From a bacterium (GTDB lineage: Bacteria; Zhuqueibacterota; Zhuqueibacteria; Thermofontimicrobiales; Thermofontimicrobiaceae), in contig DSAU01000048.1 of the NCBI GenBank assembly GCA_011046315.1, positions 1 through 8,970 of the forward strand: DNA of 8,970 bases, written 5' to 3'. Of this stretch, positions 7,120 through 8,970 are shown piece after piece. Below the pieces are notes generated by a model. That model was not told the DNA's origin, ran no database searches, and worked only from the letters and a program-made list of their open reading frames with translations. The translations under genes were made by a program, and so were the position numbers. Within the stretch, counting starts at the first letter, position 1, and the number at the start of each line of letters is the position of its first letter.

Positions 7120-8134
7120 AACCAACAATTCTCACAACAGCTATGATGAGTTTGAACGCCAGGCTTGCGCTAAAAGCATCCCGGTTTATGCTCAATTGGA
7201 GCTTGGTTACAACTGCAATCTGAACTGCGTTCACTGCTATACGGTTCATAATTTTAAACAGAAAGAATTGTCAACGAATGCAGTAAAAAAAATAATCGAT
7301 CAATTGGCTGAGCTGGGCACGTTATACCTGGCGTTGACCGGCGGTGAAATATTCACTCGCGATGATTTTTTTGACATCGCGAACCATGCCCGGCAAAAGG
7401 GATTTGCGCTCAGGTTATATACCAACGCTACTTTAATCACACCAGAAATTGCAAAAAAAATTTATGATCTTAAACCATTGGTGGTGGAGATCAGCCTTTA
7501 TGGAGTAACGCCTGCTATTCACGATGCCATTACCCGGGTTCCTGGTTCGCTGTTCCAGACCGTAGCAGCGATCAGGCAATTAACGAATCTGGGAATAAAT
7601 GTTTTAATCAAGACAATGGTCATGAATAAAAATTTTACTGAGATCATTCAAATTAAAAAATTTGCCGATGAAATGGGTGCAGAATTCAGATCCGACCCGG
7701 TGATCATGCCAAAAATCGATGGCGCAAAACATCCTACAAAATATCGAATTAACAATGAAAATTTGTACACATATTTTAAAAATATCAATGGCAGATGGAA
7801 AGCAAACAAGCTCAATCCGGATTCCCCGGTCTGCAACGCCGGTAAAGGAGTTTTGTTAATAAATCCGTACGGTGAGGTCTTCCCCTGTGTAAGAATCCCA
7901 ATTAAAGCCGGCGATTTGCGAAGACAGTCACTGTCAACAATTTGGCGCGAATCAAGCGCCTTACAACAAATTCGAGAATTGACTTTGTCAAAACTAAAAA
8001 CCTGCACCGGCTGCCCAGACATTGATTATTGTAATCCGTGCCCGGGATTGGCATTGGTTGAACATGGGGATATCCGATTGCCAGCAAGTGAATGCTGCAG
8101 GCAGGCAAAAGCGCGGAAGGTAGCATTGGGGTGA
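7106..8134 (+). CDS. Radical SAM/SPASM peptide-modifying enzyme
   Basis: This 342-residue enzyme has the radical SAM cluster motif CNLNCVHC (Cys37, Cys41, Cys44), which binds the [4Fe-4S] cluster that cleaves S-adenosylmethionine, and the SAM-binding GGE motif in LTGGEIF (79-81). The C-terminal SPASM domain is complete: Cys243, Gly256 and Cys261 (CX12GX4C), then Cys300, Cys303, Cys309, Cys312 and Cys330/Cys331, enough for two auxiliary clusters. It belongs with the PqqE/AlbA/MftC-type enzymes that modify ribosomally made peptides, forming for example carbon-carbon, thioether or decarboxylated products. Which reaction applies cannot be read from sequence. The ATG at 7106 overlaps the PqqD gene by 14 bases, and the N-terminus reaches the cluster motif at the expected 30-40 residues. 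A T-run at about 8195-8203 after the stop follows only a weak hairpin, so termination there is doubtful. Confidence 0.93.
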   Translation: MTEHKTNNSHNSYDEFERQACAKSIPVYAQLELGYNCNLNCVHCYTVHNFKQKELSTNAVKKIIDQLAELGTLYLALTGGEIFTRDDFFDIANHARQKGFALRLYTNATLITPEIAKKIYDLKPLVVEISLYGVTPAIHDAITRVPGSLFQTVAAIRQLTNLGINVLIKTMVMNKNFTEIIQIKKFADEMGAEFRSDPVIMPKIDGAKHPTKYRINNENLYTYFKNINGRWKANKLNPDSPVCNAGKGVLLINPYGEVFPCVRIPIKAGDLRRQSLSTIWRESSALQQIRELTLSKLKTCTGCPDIDYCNPCPGLALVEHGDIRLPASECCRQAKARKVALG

Positions 8135-8215
8135 GCTATTTTCAAACATACAAGCGATTCTAATAGTAACATGAATGACCAGTTGGATTATTGGTTTTTT
8201 TTTGAAATTTAAACC

Positions 8216-8243
8216 GTAGGGGATGCACCTGTACATCTCCTAC
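8216..8243. repeat. Hairpin repeat GTAGGGGATG/CATCTCCTAC
   Basis: Ten-base arms (8216-8225 and 8234-8243) pair at nine of ten positions, with a G-T wobble at the other, around an eight-base loop. No T-run follows immediately, so it is not an obvious terminator. It probably belongs to a dispersed palindrome family. Confidence 0.65.
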
Positions 8244-8309
8244 AATTGCAAAAATCCTTTTATTTTGATGCCGATGATTTCTACTGGTCATCTATATTAT
8301 CAGTTTAAA

Positions 8310-8374
8310 GTCGCGTTAGCGACGATATATTTATAGCATACAACAAAAAAAAGAAGGTTGAGTCCCGTAGGGAC
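8310..8374. repeat. Two related short hairpins, GTCGC-GCGAC and GTCCC-GGGAC
   Basis: GTCGC-GTTA-GCGAC at 8310-8323 and GTCCC-GTA-GGGAC at 8362-8374 both have five-base perfect stems, and both are followed by GA-A/T-ATAT-rich sequence (GATATATTTATA and GAAATATAAATATA). The second and fourth stem pairs are the same, and the variable pair changes on both sides together, as expected for two members of a repeat family whose stem is conserved by structure. Confidence 0.65.
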
Positions 8375-8434
8375 GAAATATAAATATAAATGAATAGAAA
8401 CAGTTAGGGCAAATTCTCAAATTTTGTGCGAGTA

Positions 8435-8460
8435 TAGTGAACGGTCCCGACTGTTCACTA
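8435..8460. repeat. Twelve-base hairpin TAGTGAACGGTC/GACTGTTCACTA
   Basis: The arms 8435-8446 and 8449-8460 pair over 12 bases with one G-T wobble and a two-base CC loop. This is the strongest hairpin in the gap. The following sequence is not a T-run, so a repeat or RNA-processing element is more likely than a terminator. Confidence 0.7.
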
Positions 8461-8563
8461 CTGCTATATTTAATAAAAACAGATTACTTTTTATTTCAAC
8501 TGGTCATTCGCATTAGTGGTTAACTCACTACCGAAAGTTGAACAAAATTTTTAAGTAGCTGAA

Positions 8564-8641
8564 ATGGAGACTGTTGATGTTAAATTTAAAATATATTACA
8601 GGAAACACGAAATCATAGCGATATATAATGATGATGTATAA
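8564..8641 (+). pseudogene. 25-codon open frame, possible gene remnant
   Basis: The frame reads METVDVKFKIYYRKHEII followed by AIYNDDV and a TAA stop. The alternating hydrophobic pattern looks like the first two beta strands of a small protein, with the sequence cut off just where a domain would begin. There is no good ribosome site. It may be the broken start of a small conserved protein or chance in AT-rich DNA. It does not look like a typical RiPP precursor, because it has no leader/core division and no Cys or Gly-rich core. Confidence 0.2.
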
Positions 8642-8741
8642 ATAGTTTAAAACCCTATTTGACTTTGGTATGCAAATAAAAACTATTCAGAATCGGCTAT
8701 ATATTTTTTCATTCGTTAATCAGGTAGTGCAAGATAAAAAT

Positions 8742-8746
8742 GGAGG
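8742..8746 (+). promoter_or_regulatory. Ribosome binding site of the LamG gene
   Basis: GGAGG at 8742-8746 lies six bases before ATG 8753, a textbook arrangement. It fixes the start of a gene that is cut by the window end. Confidence 0.7.
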
Positions 8747-8752
8747 CATAAA

Positions 8753-8970
8753 ATGAAAAGCTATTTAATGAGCATCTCATTTTTAATGCTATTTAATTCA
8801 TTACTTTTAGCGCAAGCTGGCGGGACAAAGGCAGTCTTCAATGGGACTGATGCATATCTTGATTTAGGAAACAATTTTAAATTCACAACAGCATTTACTA
8901 TTGAAATGTGGGCATGGCGAAGCAATTGGCAGGATTCTTTAAAACAAACTTTGATTTCAAATTATGAAGC
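8753..8970 (+). CDS. Secreted LamG/concanavalin A-like domain protein (5' part)
   Basis: The open frame runs off the window after 72 full codons. It starts with a clear signal peptide (MKSYLM, then hydrophobic ISFLMLFNSLLL) with likely cleavage after LLLAQA at about residue 22. The mature part opens with KAVFNGTDAYLDLGNNF and FTTAFTIEMWAW, the typical first strands of a LamG/concanavalin A-like (LamG_3 type) jelly-roll domain, in which the 'F-N/D-G ... Y-hydrophobic-D-L-G ... F-T-hydrophobic-E-M-W' pattern is characteristic. Such domains bind carbohydrate or protein and are common in large surface or T9SS-exported proteins of FCB bacteria. The full length and any C-terminal sorting domain lie outside the window. 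The gene is 618 bases downstream of the radical SAM gene in the same direction, too far and too repeat-filled to assume one operon. Confidence 0.8.
   Translation, partial: MKSYLMSISFLMLFNSLLLAQAGGTKAVFNGTDAYLDLGNNFKFTTAFTIEMWAWRSNWQDSLKQTLISNYE

Larger units (their letters stand above)
8173..8509. repeat. 337-bp segment bounded by perfect 13-base inverted repeats
   Basis: GAATGACCAGTTG at 8173-8185 is the exact reverse complement of CAACTGGTCATTC at 8497-8509. A third partial copy, ACTGGTCAT, lies inside at 8283-8291 in the orientation of the right end. The layout resembles a MITE, but no target-site duplication is clear at the borders and there is no transposase inside. Confidence 0.5.
8135..8752. 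other. Repeat-rich intergenic region
   Basis: This 618-base AT-rich stretch has no well-supported gene. It contains a segment bounded by 13-base inverted repeats (8173-8509) and, within it, four separate hairpins: 8216-8243, 8310-8323, 8362-8374 and 8435-8460. A 25-codon open frame follows at 8564-8641. From 8642 to 8752 the sequence is plain AT-rich leader DNA ending in a strong ribosome site for the LamG gene; TTGACT at 8659-8664 lacks a good -10 partner. Confidence 0.6.

Noticed and set aside
8194..8204. T-run after the radical SAM gene as an intrinsic terminator
   Set aside because: The preceding CCAGTTGGATTATTGG forms only a three- to four-base stem, too weak to call a terminator.
8171..8212. 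13-codon frame MNDQLDYWFFFEI as a precursor peptide
   Set aside because: It has no ribosome site, overlaps the 13-base inverted repeat, and its Phe run comes from a T-run. It is too short for a leader plus core.
7648..8236. Three minus-strand frames of 74-124 codons
   Set aside because: They are antisense to the radical SAM/SPASM coding sequence, whose cysteine motifs prove the plus-strand frame.

Overview
The window looks like chromosomal DNA of an AT-rich bacterium of the FCB group (Bacteroidota, Calditrichota, KSB1 and relatives). The grounds are a very large secreted C25 (gingipain-type) cysteine peptidase ending in a type IX secretion-like C-terminal domain, a LamG-type exported protein, and intergenic regions packed with palindromic repeats. 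The lineage is inferred from protein architecture; no rRNA or tRNA gene is present to confirm it.

Layout. Positions 1-1560 are a mosaic of imperfect palindromes built from a left half starting TGTCATTGCGAG and a right half ending CTCGCAATGACA. One small gene, a GIY-YIG nuclease (610-897), lies in this array. It sits between an unpaired left half (534-567) and an unpaired right half (928-964), that is, in the loop of what would otherwise be one palindromic unit. After an AT-rich gap with a possible promoter comes the 1309-residue C25 peptidase (1806-5735). A 231-base gap with an 18-base imperfect inverted repeat separates it from a tight three-gene cassette: an HPr-kinase-like P-loop kinase (5967-6851), a PqqD-like peptide-binding protein (6823-7119) and a radical SAM/SPASM enzyme (7106-8134). 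The genes overlap by 29 and 14 bases. A 618-base gap follows (8135-8752), filled with several different hairpin repeats and a 337-base segment bounded by 13-base inverted repeats. The window ends inside a secreted LamG/concanavalin A-like protein (8753 onward).

How it may work together. Kinase, PqqD and SPASM radical SAM are the core of a peptide- or protein-modification (RiPP-like) pathway: PqqD presents a substrate to the radical SAM enzyme, and an HprK-like kinase may phosphorylate the same substrate. No precursor peptide is visible in the window, so the substrate is unknown. The C25 peptidase upstream and the exported LamG protein downstream are neighbours, but nothing in the sequence proves a functional link.

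The two observations most worth following are the GIY-YIG gene enclosed by halves of the repeat that surrounds it, which suggests a nuclease-linked repeat family comparable in logic to REP/RAYT systems, and the precursor-less kinase/PqqD/radical SAM cassette.
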